Shown: piece by piece, positions 34,795 to 43,792 of the stretch | Layout: the number at the start of each line of letters is the position of its first letter | Position numbering within the stretch: position 1 is the stretch's first letter | Origin: Candidatus Bathyarchaeota archaeon | Lineage (GTDB): Archaea > Thermoproteota > Bathyarchaeia > Bathyarchaeales > DTEX01 | Reading direction: 5' to 3' | Assembly (NCBI GenBank): GCA_025059045.1 | Contig: JANXEA010000008.1 | Coordinates: forward strand, 1 to 64,000 | Length of the DNA: 64,000 nt | Notes under the pieces: model-generated | Seen by the model: the letters and a program-made list of their open reading frames with translations, nothing else | Databases searched by the model: none | Told to the model about the DNA's origin: nothing | Position numbers and translations under genes: made by a program

Positions 34795-35619
34795 ATGTTT
34801 GAGATCATCTTCCTTGGAACAGGCGGCGGCCGCTTCGCCATGGTAACCCAGAAATTCAGGACAGGCGGGATCAGAATTCTCTCAGAAGGAGTGAACGTTC
34901 ATATTGACCCGGGTCCTGGAGCCCTCATATATTCATTGGAGGCTGGTCTTGATCCCAAAAAGGTTGATGCTGTTCTTGTATCTCACTGCCACTTAGACCA
35001 CACAAATGATGCATGTGTCATGATAGAGGCTATGACTGAAGGGACGACTAGGAAGAGGGGATTGCTCTGCGCGTCCCGCAGCGTGCTTGAGGGTAATGAA
35101 GTCTGCGACAAGGAGATTACATCGTATCATCGGGCGCTTCCGGAAAAAGTTGTTGAGACCCGCGTCGGAACATCGTTTCCGGTTGGTAACATTTTGGTGA
35201 AAGTCTGCAAGGCAGTCCATACGGATCCTGACACTGTAGGATTCAGATTTGAGACGGCAGATTATGGCGGGTTCGCATACATTCCCGACTCAGAATACTT
35301 CAGCGATATGAGAGAATACTACGGAGGGGTTAGACTGCTAATACTTTCAGTCTTGAGACCGTCTGGTAAACCGTGGAAGGGACATATGTCAACCGATGAG
35401 GCGGTTAAGGCTGTTGCAGATATTCTCCCAGAGAAGGTTGTAATAACACATTTTGGGATGCTCATGGTAAGTAAGGGTGCGGATCATGAGGCTAAGATTA
35501 TAGAGAAATCTACGGGCATTCCAACCATAGCTGCGAAGGATGGTATGCGCCTAATTTTCGGCAGAGAGATCGTTGTAAGTGTGACAAAAAGAGGGGAAGA
35601 CCTAAGCCGCTTTCTTTAG
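34795..35619 (+). CDS. MBL-fold metallo-hydrolase (RNase Z / phosphodiesterase-like)
   Basis: 274 residues from ATG 34795, chosen because the TATA box at 34748 rules out the upstream ATG. It opens MFEIIFLGTGGGRFAMVTQ, and the first metal site is VSHCHLDHTNDACV. Later ligands are seen in AVHTDPDTVGFRF, FAYIPDSEYF and VVITHFGM. This layout matches the beta-lactamase-fold group containing RNase Z-like and cyclic phosphodiesterase enzymes, but there is no clear RNase Z flexible arm. Substrate unknown. Divergent from UMP kinase. Confidence 0.8.
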   Translation: MFEIIFLGTGGGRFAMVTQKFRTGGIRILSEGVNVHIDPGPGALIYSLEAGLDPKKVDAVLVSHCHLDHTNDACVMIEAMTEGTTRKRGLLCASRSVLEGNEVCDKEITSYHRALPEKVVETRVGTSFPVGNILVKVCKAVHTDPDTVGFRFETADYGGFAYIPDSEYFSDMREYYGGVRLLILSVLRPSGKPWKGHMSTDEAVKAVADILPEKVVITHFGMLMVSKGADHEAKIIEKSTGIPTIAAKDGMRLIFGREIVVSVTKRGEDLSRFL

Positions 35620-35660
35620 GATTCGGATTAAACCTTTCTTCTAGAATGGTGTGTTAGCAG

Positions 35661-38114
35661 TCAGTATTCCACCGTATATCCTGCTTGCGGATAATTCTTG
35701 ATTTGACTTTCTCCTCCCTTGCCGAAAATAATGATCAGCTCTTTAATTTTGCAGGCTTGCATTATTGCCTCTTTACCTTCCTTAATAGCCTCCAGGAACA
35801 CCTTGTCCTCACTGTAAATAGTTAGCTTTTTGATGGGGGCGTTGAGGGGAAACCTTCTTTCCGATTTACCTCTCCTAATCTCGGCTATCATCTGAATTAC
35901 TATGTCGCCTTTTCTTTCAGCTTCCTCATTAATCAATTCTCTATCCGCCTCCGGCCAGGGTGTCAGATGAATACTTCTGTAACCCTTGAGTTCCGCGTAC
36001 ATGTTCTGGTAGATTTCCTCTGTTATATGCGGTGTGAAGGGTGCTAGCATCTGGATAATCTTGTAGATCGCATGGTAAAGCGTGTATAATGCAGCCGCTC
36101 GACTCTCATCGTCTTGGCTTTCTACTCTGTATAGCCTATCCTTAATCGCCTCGATATACTGATCACAGAAGATGTGCCAAGTAAATTCACGAACGGCTTC
36201 GATTGCAATATTGAAATTATAGTTTTCAAGCGCTTCTCCAACCTTTTCTACGGTTTTCTCAAGCTTCGATAACAGCCATCTGTCTATTAATTGGAGCCTA
36301 CCCTTTGATGCGGGATCATAGTCTTTAAGGTGGAGGCTGGCGAACCTAGAGGCATTCCACAGCTTTATCAGGAACCTCCAACCATACTCCACGTCCGGCC
36401 AACGGAACGGTATATCGGAGCCTGTTGCCCCTCCGGCCGCAGCCCACTGTCTCATAGCGTCTGCACCGTACTTCTCAATGACCTCCAGTGTTGTGACATA
36501 ATTTCCAAGAGACTTGCTCATCTTCCTGCCATCTGAGCCCAAGACCATGCCGTTGATTAGACATGCCTTGTAAGCTTTTTCTCCGAAAAGTGCTAGATGG
36601 CGGACCATGAGATAGTATGCCCAAGTCCTTATTATGTCAGTCCCTGAGGGGTGAAGATCTGATGGGAAGAGCCTTCTCCAATCTGGTCTGTCAGGCCAGC
36701 CTGCATGGACGGCGCAGGTTATTGATGAGTCAAACCATGTGTCAAGCACGTCTTTCTCGGGTAGGAACTTTTTAGATCCGCATTTAGGACAAATTTCAAT
36801 CTTAGGCGGGCTTAGCTTTGGATCTATTGGAAGCCACTCAGGCTTAGCTAATATGACCTCGCCGCACTTCTCACAGTACCATATGGGTATCGGTGTTGCA
36901 AAGACCCTTTGCCTCGATATAACCCAGTCCCAGTCCAAGCTTCTAGCCCAGTCGATAAGCCTATGCCGCATATGGTTTGGGTACCACTTCACCTCATAAG
37001 CCGCTTTTTCAACCTGATCTGTAAGAGCTCGAGTTTTCATGAACCACTGCTTTCTCTCTAGGATCTCGACCGGGGTTTTACATCTCCAGCAGACTCCTAC
37101 TTCCTGTCTGATTCTTTCGATCTTCTCAAGAAAGCCTTCATTTTGAAGGTCTTGGACAATGGCTTTTCGAGCCTCCTCTATCCCCAGTCCCGCGTATTTT
37201 CCAGCATTCTCGTTCATCTTTCCGTCTTCTGTCAAGACTGTTATAACTGGAAGCTTATTCTTTGAGACGCATCTCACATCATCCTTATCCCCGAATGTGC
37301 AGATCATCACCACTCCTGTTCCAAACTCCGGCTCAACATTGTCGTCAAATATTATTTTGACTTTACTTCCAACAATTGGGACTACAACTGTCCTGTTAAC
37401 AAATCTGTTATATCTCTGGTCGTCCGGATGCACTGCCACAGCGACGCATGCGGGTATAAGCTCGGGGCGGGTTGTGGCTATGCTTAAGAAACCACCATCC
37501 TCCAGCGGGAACCTTATGTAATGAAAGAATCCATCCCTACTCTCATACTCAACTTCGGCGTCTGCTATGGCAGTCTCGCATCTCGGACACCAATTCACCG
37601 GGTGCGTTCCCTGGTAAATTAAACCCTTCTGGTAAAGGAGGATGAAGGAGAGCTGGGTTCTACGCCAGTAATCCGGATCCATAGTCTTATATTCCAGCGA
37701 CCAGTCTATTGAGCAGCCCATCCGCTTAATCGCTTTTTTCATCGCCTGAATATACTTCTCCACAAACTGCTCGCATAACTTTCTGAACTCGTCCGGAGGC
37801 ACCTGAGTCTTTCTTATGCCATACTTTTCTTCTGTCTCAACCTCTGTAGGCAAACCGTGGCAATCCCATCCTTGCGGGAAATGAACATTATAACCCTTCA
37901 TACGCTTGTATCTGGCGACGATGTCAAAGTACGTCCAATTCAAAACATTTCCCATATGAAAGTCGCCTGAGGGATACGGTGGGGGCGTATCTATCGTGTA
38001 GGGAGGCTTATCCCTTGCTTCCCAATCGAAGCGGTAGACCCCCTCCTCCTCCCACAGGGTCTGCCACTTTACCTCGATCTCTTTTATGTTGAATTCTTTC
38101 GGCAGAGGCTTCAT
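35661..38114 (-). CDS. valS: Valyl-tRNA synthetase
   Basis: 817 residues. Class I signatures: [20 protein letters not shown] (HIGH-type HMGN) near residue 45 and [16 protein letters not shown] (KMSKS) near residue 527. CP1 editing domain lies between ([20 protein letters not shown] carries the editing TRPE motif). CRCKTP- and CEKCG-type zinc knuckles occur near 344 and 414. The C-terminal anticodon-binding domain is present, without the bacterial coiled-coil tail. It charges tRNA-Val; the only tRNA-Val in this window is 24 kb away. A structured spacer with a possible RNA lies just upstream. Confidence 0.95.
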   Translation of the reverse strand: MKPLPKEFNIKEIEVKWQTLWEEEGVYRFDWEARDKPPYTIDTPPPYPSGDFHMGNVLNWTYFDIVARYKRMKGYNVHFPQGWDCHGLPTEVETEEKYGIRKTQVPPDEFRKLCEQFVEKYIQAMKKAIKRMGCSIDWSLEYKTMDPDYWRRTQLSFILLYQKGLIYQGTHPVNWCPRCETAIADAEVEYESRDGFFHYIRFPLEDGGFLSIATTRPELIPACVAVAVHPDDQRYNRFVNRTVVVPIVGSKVKIIFDDNVEPEFGTGVVMICTFGDKDDVRCVSKNKLPVITVLTEDGKMNENAGKYAGLGIEEARKAIVQDLQNEGFLEKIERIRQEVGVCWRCKTPVEILERKQWFMKTRALTDQVEKAAYEVKWYPNHMRHRLIDWARSLDWDWVISRQRVFATPIPIWYCEKCGEVILAKPEWLPIDPKLSPPKIEICPKCGSKKFLPEKDVLDTWFDSSITCAVHAGWPDRPDWRRLFPSDLHPSGTDIIRTWAYYLMVRHLALFGEKAYKACLINGMVLGSDGRKMSKSLGNYVTTLEVIEKYGADAMRQWAAAGGATGSDIPFRWPDVEYGWRFLIKLWNASRFASLHLKDYDPASKGRLQLIDRWLLSKLEKTVEKVGEALENYNFNIAIEAVREFTWHIFCDQYIEAIKDRLYRVESQDDESRAAALYTLYHAIYKIIQMLAPFTPHITEEIYQNMYAELKGYRSIHLTPWPEADRELINEEAERKGDIVIQMIAEIRRGKSERRFPLNAPIKKLTIYSEDKVFLEAIKEGKEAIMQACKIKELIIIFGKGGESQIKNYPQAGYTVEY

Positions 38115-38309
38115 GGACTGTCATCCTTCAATGCATATTTAATAAGGAAAGGGTAAATAAGAACTAGAATAATTAGTTTTCCGCGAAAAACAGGAACAAC
38201 GTACAGCTAATAATATGGTGTGAAGACATTCTCACTCGGAAGCTGATTTCAAATTTTTTCAAAAAATACATGCTTTTTTGTTGTGTGGATGGGCGGTTTT
38301 TCTTTTTCG

Positions 38310-38470
38310 CTAGTCCCAAGCGACTACTTCCGCTCCAACCTACCCATCGGAAACTCGCCTTCCGTCAGGGCTGAGCCCCCTAAAGTCGCCATATACTCTG
38401 CTGCCAGAAGGGGAGATGGTCTCGCCATCAGCTGGCCAAGCTGCAACACAGAGTACCAGAAGAACCTCAA
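38310..38470. ncRNA. Candidate structured RNA (strand uncertain)
   Basis: This spacer is much more GC-rich than its flanks and is full of nested complementarity. TACTCTG (38394-38400) pairs with CAGAGTA (38449-38455). Inside it GCCAG (38403-38407) pairs with CTGGC (38432-38436), and GATGG (38415-38419) with CCATC (38425-38429). To the left GCGACT (38330-38335) pairs with AGTCGC (38384-38389), enclosing CGGAA (38348-38352)/TTCCG (38360-38364). That gives a multi-branch fold. A T-rich run on the minus strand near 38260 could end a minus-strand transcript, and a TATA-like TTTTAAAA sits near 38563. It matches no RNA class I know; 7S, RNase P and tRNA are excluded by motif. Confidence 0.45.
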
Positions 38471-38562
38471 CTAGAGATAGTAATATCAACCGGTAGCTTC
38501 ATACCAGTCGACTTAGGCTAGCTGATGATGGATAAGGTTTAGGTAGCGTGGTAGAGGTTGTT

Positions 38563-38712
38563 TTAAAACACGAATACTGGTTTTCTGTAGGACATGTTGG
38601 TATCTTTTAACATTCCACCATTATCCTGAACCTTGACAATTTCATCCTCGCGGAAAATATACGTCTTTTCCCCGTCTGCGTAAATCTTGGATGTATGTTG
38701 AAAACTTGAAGT
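38563..38712 (-). pseudogene. Open frame without a start codon directly after the TFB stop
   Basis: In phase with TFB and beginning right after its stop, about 50 codons read with coding character, including FQHTSKIYADGEKTYIFRED and DNGGMLKDTNMSYRKPVF, ending TAA at 38563. It has no ATG, GTG or TTG near the front. It may be the tail of a lost gene, or an extension reached only by readthrough. Confidence 0.3.
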
Positions 38713-39648
38713 TTAGAGCGCCTCAACGAAAAAAAGCCTATCAACAAGCTCTTTATACCTGTTTCTGATCGTCACCTCGGTTATCCTGGCTGCCTGAGAT
38801 ATTTCTCGCTGGGTCATTCTCTCCCCACATATAACCGATGCGACATATAGCGCGGCTGCTGCAAGACCAGTCGGGCTTCTACCAGCAGTGAGTTTAAGTT
38901 CTTTCGCAACCTTCAGGACCCGGTTGGCTATTTCCGATGTCTTTCCATTAAGCTCTAGACAATTTGAAAGCTTCATGATATATTGGGCTGGTTTTGAAGA
39001 TGGAGCCGTGAAGTCGAGTTCCCTTTGTAGGATCCTGTAGCTCCGGCTGATCACCTTCTTGTCCAAACCGGATGCTGACGCAAGATCATCAAGTGTTCTT
39101 ATCTGCCCACATTGCCTACAAGCAATGTATAACGCTGCAGCACCCATTCCCTTCATAGTTCTCCCGCGGATCAAGTTTTTCTTGAGTGATTTCCGATATA
39201 TCACGGCAGCGGTCTCTATTATGCTTAGGGGCAATGAAAGATTCTCAGCAATCTTCGAAATTTCGGATAGAGCGAAGAGGAGGTTCCTCTCTGAGGTATC
39301 GGCAACCCGCGCAATTTTCTGCCACTTCCTTATCCTATAAATCTGGTCCCTCTGCTCCGCGGCAACCCTTCTCCCATAAGCGTCTCGATCCCGTTGATCA
39401 ATATCCGTCGACAAACCCTTATCATGCATTGTGAGCCTTGAGGGCGCGCCTGCCCGGGCCTTTTTCTCCCTCTCCTCCTCATCGAATGCCCTCCATTCAG
39501 GCCCGCTGTCAACGATTTTTGCTTCCATTACAAAACCGCAGTCCATACACACTATTTCGGAGCTCTCATAATCCCATACAAGTCTCTTGCTGCCGCATTC
39601 TGAGCAGCATTCTATAATGGCGGGAGCCTCTTCCCCTTCATTGCTCAT
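38713..39648 (-). CDS. tfb: Transcription initiation factor IIB
   Basis: 311 residues. An N-terminal zinc ribbon is formed by CCSECGSKRLVWD and IVCMDCGFVMEAK. The B-finger linker contains EWRAFDEEEREKKARAGAPS and the DKGLSTDI segment. Two cyclin-like repeats follow: RNLLFALSEISKIAENLSLP with GMGAAALYIACRQCG, and KLTAGRSPTGLAAAALYVAS with a final helix-turn-helix (TQREISQAARITEVTIRNRY) that contacts the BRE. It recruits RNA polymerase to TBP-bound promoters. The GNAT gene lies 22 bases upstream on the same strand. Confidence 0.96.
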   Translation of the reverse strand: MSNEGEEAPAIIECCSECGSKRLVWDYESSEIVCMDCGFVMEAKIVDSGPEWRAFDEEEREKKARAGAPSRLTMHDKGLSTDIDQRDRDAYGRRVAAEQRDQIYRIRKWQKIARVADTSERNLLFALSEISKIAENLSLPLSIIETAAVIYRKSLKKNLIRGRTMKGMGAAALYIACRQCGQIRTLDDLASASGLDKKVISRSYRILQRELDFTAPSSKPAQYIMKLSNCLELNGKTSEIANRVLKVAKELKLTAGRSPTGLAAAALYVASVICGERMTQREISQAARITEVTIRNRYKELVDRLFFVEAL

Positions 39649-39670
39649 CTTTTTTCCATCTGACCATATT

Positions 39671-40198
39671 TTACGAATTCAAACTATTTAGGAGCATATA
39701 GTAGGATGCTTCATCATGATATTTGCCCTCTTTCTGCACCCTCAATTTCCTTATACTTTCAAGTTTGAAACCAAGCTTCTCCGCTACATGCCTCATCGCC
39801 TTATTGTCAGCCAGCGTCTCGATCTCAAGCCTTACGATACCCTCTTTCTCAGCGAGCGCTATCGCCGATTCTACAAGTTTAGTAGCTATTCCATTACCCC
39901 AATAATCCGGATGGACGCTAACACCTATAGTTGCCACATGCTCCATGAATCTTCCAAGCCTCCAGAGCCCAAGAAAACCTACCACACGATCCTTACTCTT
40001 CGCTACAAGTATCTCAGCCCTCTTATTCTTCTTCAACCTTCTGAAAAACCTCTTATATGCCTGAAACTCTTTATCGATACTGCCAACATACTCAAAAAGC
40101 CATTCACGAACTTTAGGGTGACACTCTATCTCCACAATGTCCCTAATATCTTCGTTTGTTAATCTTACTTCTTTTGCGTTGAAAATCTCAAATTTCAA
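39671..40198 (-). CDS. GNAT N-acetyltransferase (RimJ/RimL-like)
   Basis: 175 residues. The acetyl-CoA loop is in VSVHPDYWGNGIATKLVESA (motif A, Q/RxxGxG type with WGNGIA), preceded by VGFLGLWRLGRFMEHVATIG. LEIETLADNKAMRHVAEKLG is motif B. The size matches RimJ/RimL and spermidine acetyltransferases. It is co-oriented with and just ahead of tfb. Whether it modifies a protein N-terminus or a small amine cannot be told. It is shorter than the beta-lysine acetyltransferase AblB, although a lysine 2,3-aminomutase gene lies 3 kb away. Confidence 0.88.
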   Translation of the reverse strand: MKFEIFNAKEVRLTNEDIRDIVEIECHPKVREWLFEYVGSIDKEFQAYKRFFRRLKKNKRAEILVAKSKDRVVGFLGLWRLGRFMEHVATIGVSVHPDYWGNGIATKLVESAIALAEKEGIVRLEIETLADNKAMRHVAEKLGFKLESIRKLRVQKEGKYHDEASYYMLLNSLNS

Positions 40199-40304
40199 CG
40201 CATCCCTCCAACAACAGATTTGACTGATTATCCAACGTATTATTAAAGTTTACTTGTCATCCATTAACATTCCTCCTCATGCCAATGACCTTATATGTTA
40301 AAGC

Positions 40305-41366
40305 ATGAATTTGGATGATGTGATGAAGTCCATATACATACCGCATATTAACGCAGATCTTAGAGTCGCTGTTGCCTATAATCTTACGTCAGAACTTCAT
40401 AAGGGCGAGAATCTCGACTATATATCCGAGGTTGAGGTTGAGGAGGAGGCTAAAAATGTCGGGGAAGCACTTGAAAAACTTGGGATCCGATTTGAGATGT
40501 TTCCTCTTGGCGGGGATCTAGGAGACTTCATAAGTGATCTTAAAAGATTTAATCCAGACGTCGCCATAAATCTTTGCGAAGGCGCATTCGGCGAAAGCCA
40601 CCATGAAATGAATGTGCCAAGCATATTCGAACTCTTAGGCATACCCTATACTGGTTCGCCGCCGTTGTCTCTTGGAATATGCCAAAATAAGGGATTGGCC
40701 AAAAAAATATTGAGCGCAAGCGGGATATTGACGCCGCGATACTGCATATTGGATGATCCTCGAGATTGGAGGGGGCAGATTGAGTTTCCGCTTTTCGTCA
40801 AGCCGCTGCAGGAGGACGCAAGCCTCGGAATTTCTAGGGAAAATTATGTGCAGAATAGTGAGCAATTAAAAGAGAGAGTTGAATACATATGCAAAACATA
40901 TAGGCAGCCAGCTCTGGTCGAAGAGTACATTTGTGGGAGAGAGTTAAACATATCCATACTGGGCAATGAGGAGCCAATTGTGCTGCCTATTTCCGAGATA
41001 ATTTTCGAGTTCGAGGAGGAGCCGAGGATAGTGGACTACAGAGCCAAATGGGTTAAAGAAAGCGAAGAATATAAGAAGACGAAGCCTATCTGTCCCGCAG
41101 ATCTAGAAGCGAAGACCAGAATGAAGGTTGAAAAAGCAGCCCTATCAGCCTACAAGGCCCTTTACTGCAGGGACTACGCGAGGGTTGACATGCGCCTAAA
41201 GAACGACTCGCCAATCGTCCTCGAGGTCAACCCAAACCCAGACATATCCATTGAAGCAGGTTTCGCACGATCACTGAGAGCCGCAGGAATACCATATGAA
41301 GAATTCATCAAGAAGATAATCTCGTTTGCACTTGAGCGCCAGAACGCCTCAAGGAAGTTTTACTAA
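40305..41366 (+). CDS. D-alanine-D-alanine ligase-like ATP-grasp protein
   Basis: 353 residues (ATG 40305; ATG six codons on is possible). After an N-terminal pre-ATP-grasp domain (NPDVAINLCEGAFGESHHEM, PSIFELLGIPYTGSPPLSL) come ATP-binding segments: FPLFVKPLQEDASLGI, PALVEEYICGRELNISILG and DYARVDMRLKNDSPIVLEVNP, the last with the magnesium-binding acid/Asn pair. This is the Ddl fold that joins a carboxylate to an amine through an acyl phosphate. It is convergent with, and overlaps by 18 bases, a sister gene. No peptidoglycan genes are present, so a Ddl role is unlikely. Confidence 0.85.
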   Translation: MNLDDVMKSIYIPHINADLRVAVAYNLTSELHKGENLDYISEVEVEEEAKNVGEALEKLGIRFEMFPLGGDLGDFISDLKRFNPDVAINLCEGAFGESHHEMNVPSIFELLGIPYTGSPPLSLGICQNKGLAKKILSASGILTPRYCILDDPRDWRGQIEFPLFVKPLQEDASLGISRENYVQNSEQLKERVEYICKTYRQPALVEEYICGRELNISILGNEEPIVLPISEIIFEFEEEPRIVDYRAKWVKESEEYKKTKPICPADLEAKTRMKVEKAALSAYKALYCRDYARVDMRLKNDSPIVLEVNPNPDISIEAGFARSLRAAGIPYEEFIKKIISFALERQNASRKFY

Positions 41367-42404
41367 CGATAACCCATCAAAAAGAGACTGAAGCCCGTAT
41401 CTTTTGAGAGCCTGCCAAAGAATTGTGCAGATAAGCTCATCATAAGTAAAGCCTGCGGCTCTAGCCGCTTCTGGAAAGCATGAATGCGCATCAGGATCCG
41501 GGATTAATCCTGGAAGAGGGTTAACCTCAAGAACGTGAGGCTCACCCTGCTCATCCAATCTCATGTCTATGCGGCATAGATCTCTACAGTTAAGCGCCTT
41601 AAAAGTCTTAACTGCAATCTGTTTTATCCTTTTCTCAAGCGTCTTCGAAATATTTGCAGGGCATTTAAAGATCTCAAGAGGCTTTTCCGGAGTATCCCAC
41701 ACCCACTTAACTTCATATGAGTATATTGGGCTCACATCTGGGGGCAATTTCTCCAATAATATCTCGACTATCGGCAACACCAGCGGATCTTTATTACCTA
41801 TGAGGGCAACTGTAAACTCCCTTCCAGGAAGAAAAGACTCGACGATGGCGGGTTGATTATATGTTTTTATAACCCACGCGATCTGATTTCTCAGACTGTT
41901 ATCATCCTTAACTAGAGAACTATTTCTCACACCCTTGCTCGACCCCTCAGCCAAAGGTTTAACGATGAGGGGAAAACGGAGCCTCCTGCTTAAACGCTCA
42001 TATGGACTTTTAAACACCTGAAAGTTAGGTGACGGGACGCCGCTCGCAGCAAGCACCCTATGAGTTAAAGCTTTATCTAATGCAACCGCCAGGGTTAACG
42101 GTCCGGAACCCGTATATGGGATGCCAAGCATCTCAAGCATAGCCGGCACCTGAGACTCTCTGCTCTCACCCCTCAGCCCCTCAGCTATGTTAAAAACTAT
42201 ATGAGGCTTCAGTCTCCTAATCTTAGAATAAGCATTCTCATCCGCTTCTATCTTTGTTACCCGACATCCACCTCTCTTCAATGATTCGGCTATGGCATTA
42301 ACCGTTGTTTCATCGTCAAATTCTGCGAAAAAGTCTTCCGGCAGCCCTTCATCAGGGCGGACTTTTCTCTTAAGGTTAAATGTTAGCCCTACCTTGAGGC
42401 TCAT
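41349..42404 (-). CDS. D-alanine-D-alanine ligase-like ATP-grasp protein (operon with kamA)
   Basis: 351 residues. PHIVFNIAEGLRGESRESQV and PAMLEMLGIPYTGSGPLTLA match the front of the family. FPLIVKPLAEGSSKGVRN, QPAIVESFLPGREFTVALIG and DLCRIDMRLDEQGEPHVLEV are the ATP and metal site. The start overlaps the stop of the KamA gene by four bases (ATGA), so the two are translated together. It is paralogous with the convergent gene at 40305-41366. The amine substrate may be the beta-lysine made by the coupled aminomutase; that is inferred from gene order only. Confidence 0.85.
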   Translation of the reverse strand: MSLKVGLTFNLKRKVRPDEGLPEDFFAEFDDETTVNAIAESLKRGGCRVTKIEADENAYSKIRRLKPHIVFNIAEGLRGESRESQVPAMLEMLGIPYTGSGPLTLAVALDKALTHRVLAASGVPSPNFQVFKSPYERLSRRLRFPLIVKPLAEGSSKGVRNSSLVKDDNSLRNQIAWVIKTYNQPAIVESFLPGREFTVALIGNKDPLVLPIVEILLEKLPPDVSPIYSYEVKWVWDTPEKPLEIFKCPANISKTLEKRIKQIAVKTFKALNCRDLCRIDMRLDEQGEPHVLEVNPLPGLIPDPDAHSCFPEAARAAGFTYDELICTILWQALKRYGLQSLFDGLSLVKLP

Positions 42405-43504
42405 AGCGGTTCAGCTGCTTCCACTGGAACCTTCAAAAGCCTATATGTCTTCTCTCCCTCAGGTATTTGCGGGTACACAAAAATCTTGCCCTCATAGTTT
42501 CTCAGAACAACATGGTCTTTCTCAAGGCTCACTATATAATTGGGCTGAACAGGTATTTTGCCTCCACCGCCAGGCGCGTCAATGACATAGCGGGGGACAG
42601 CGAATCCCGTAGTATGCCCTATGAGGGACTCTATTATTTGGAGACCAGTCTCTATTCTAGTCCTGAAATGATATGTTCCCTTAACGAGGTCCATCTGAAA
42701 GAGATAATAGGGCTTAACACGTATCTTCAGAAGCCTATGAACCAGCTCTCTCATGACTTCTGGATTGTCGTTGACACCTCTTAGGAGGACTGATTGATTT
42801 CCAAGCGGGATTCCAACATCTGCGAGAAGACCGCATGCCCTTTCACTATCCTCGGTAATCTCTCTAGGATGATTAAAATGTACATTCACGTACAATGGAT
42901 GGTACTTCTTCAGCATTTCACATAGCTTCGGAGTAATCCTCTGGGGAAGCGTGCATGGAACTCTTGACCCTATTCTCAGAATCTCTACATGCGGTATCGC
43001 CCTTAACCTTTTCAGGATCCGTTCAATCTTCTCGTCGGGGAGCAGGAATGGATCCCCGCCTGAAAGCAGCACGTCCCTGACCTGCGAATTCCTCTCGATA
43101 TATCTCAGCTGCTCTTGCAGAACCCCATCCGAAAGGTCAATAACAGGCTTTCCAACCTGCCTCTTACGGGTACAAAATCTGCAGTACATTGCACATCTAT
43201 TTGAGACACACATGAGAACTCTGTCAGGATATCGGTGAATTAAGCCTGGTGTCGGACTGTCGCCTTCCTCGTTCAAAGGATCCTCTATGCCATATGGATC
43301 CTCAAGCTCAAGAGGGCTTGGTATGCACTGCTTCCAAATAGGGTCGCCGACTTCCTCTATAAGATCAAAATAATATTTCGAGACCCTCATCGGATATTTG
43401 GCGACAACAGGTTTAAGAAGGTCGACATCAACATTGAATTTCTTGAGAATTTGTTCTGGCCTTGTTATACTCTCTTTAAGGATCTGTTTCCAGACCTCAA
43501 CCAT
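42401..43504 (-). CDS. kamA: Lysine 2,3-aminomutase (KamA family radical SAM enzyme)
   Basis: 367 residues, slightly shorter than clostridial LAM. The radical SAM cluster is RCAMYCRFCTRKRQVG (CxxxCxxC). DVLLSGGDPFLLPDEKI and VNVHFNHPREITED follow. The lysine-specific aspartates are kept: YYLFQMDLVKGTYHF and YVIDAPGGGGKIPVQPNY; the latter also holds the PLP lysine. The enzyme moves the alpha amino group of L-lysine to the beta position. The overlap with an ATP-grasp ligase rather than a typical AblB acetyltransferase suggests beta-lysine is joined to a carboxylate here. Glutamate 2,3-aminomutase activity is the alternative. Confidence 0.88.
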   Translation of the reverse strand: MVEVWKQILKESITRPEQILKKFNVDVDLLKPVVAKYPMRVSKYYFDLIEEVGDPIWKQCIPSPLELEDPYGIEDPLNEEGDSPTPGLIHRYPDRVLMCVSNRCAMYCRFCTRKRQVGKPVIDLSDGVLQEQLRYIERNSQVRDVLLSGGDPFLLPDEKIERILKRLRAIPHVEILRIGSRVPCTLPQRITPKLCEMLKKYHPLYVNVHFNHPREITEDSERACGLLADVGIPLGNQSVLLRGVNDNPEVMRELVHRLLKIRVKPYYLFQMDLVKGTYHFRTRIETGLQIIESLIGHTTGFAVPRYVIDAPGGGGKIPVQPNYIVSLEKDHVVLRNYEGKIFVYPQIPEGEKTYRLLKVPVEAAEPL

Positions 43505-43743
43505 CTTATTTTACGCGCTCTGTAACACCTTTAAGGTGTCACGAAAGTAATATCCGTTTCAACTGATGCTTTTAAATCTTTCTATTATATTTTCAAATCG
43601 CACCATTTTCTAGAAAAATCAAGAGTCATGCCAAAATTGACATTCAATATTTTTAAAAAAGTGAACTGCGGCAAAGAGAGAAATTTCAGCACGCTTGCCG
43701 AACAAATTTTAATCATAACGTATATAGTCCATTTGTGAACTAG

Positions 43744-43753
43744 TTTTAAATAT
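43744..43753 (+). promoter_or_regulatory. TATA box of the bactofilin-like gene
   Basis: TTTTAAATAT lies about 40 bases before the ATG at 43793, and AGGTGA at 43780-43785 is the ribosome-binding site. A short leader of about 15-20 bases results. Confidence 0.5.
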
Positions 43754-43792
43754 GCTATGCTAAATGAGTAGATCTCGTTAGGTGAAGAGGCG

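Noticed and set aside
38283-38474. Plus-strand 63-residue open frame spanning the structured spacer.
   Set aside because: Composition is not protein-like and the sequence is better explained by paired RNA stems.
39716-40162. Plus-strand 148-residue open frame.
   Set aside because: It lies fully opposite the GNAT gene, whose acetyl-CoA motif is clear.
40305-42404. Peptidoglycan precursor synthesis from the Ddl-like genes.
   Set aside because: No Mur ligases, MraY or racemase are nearby, and archaea do not make murein; the coupling is with KamA instead.
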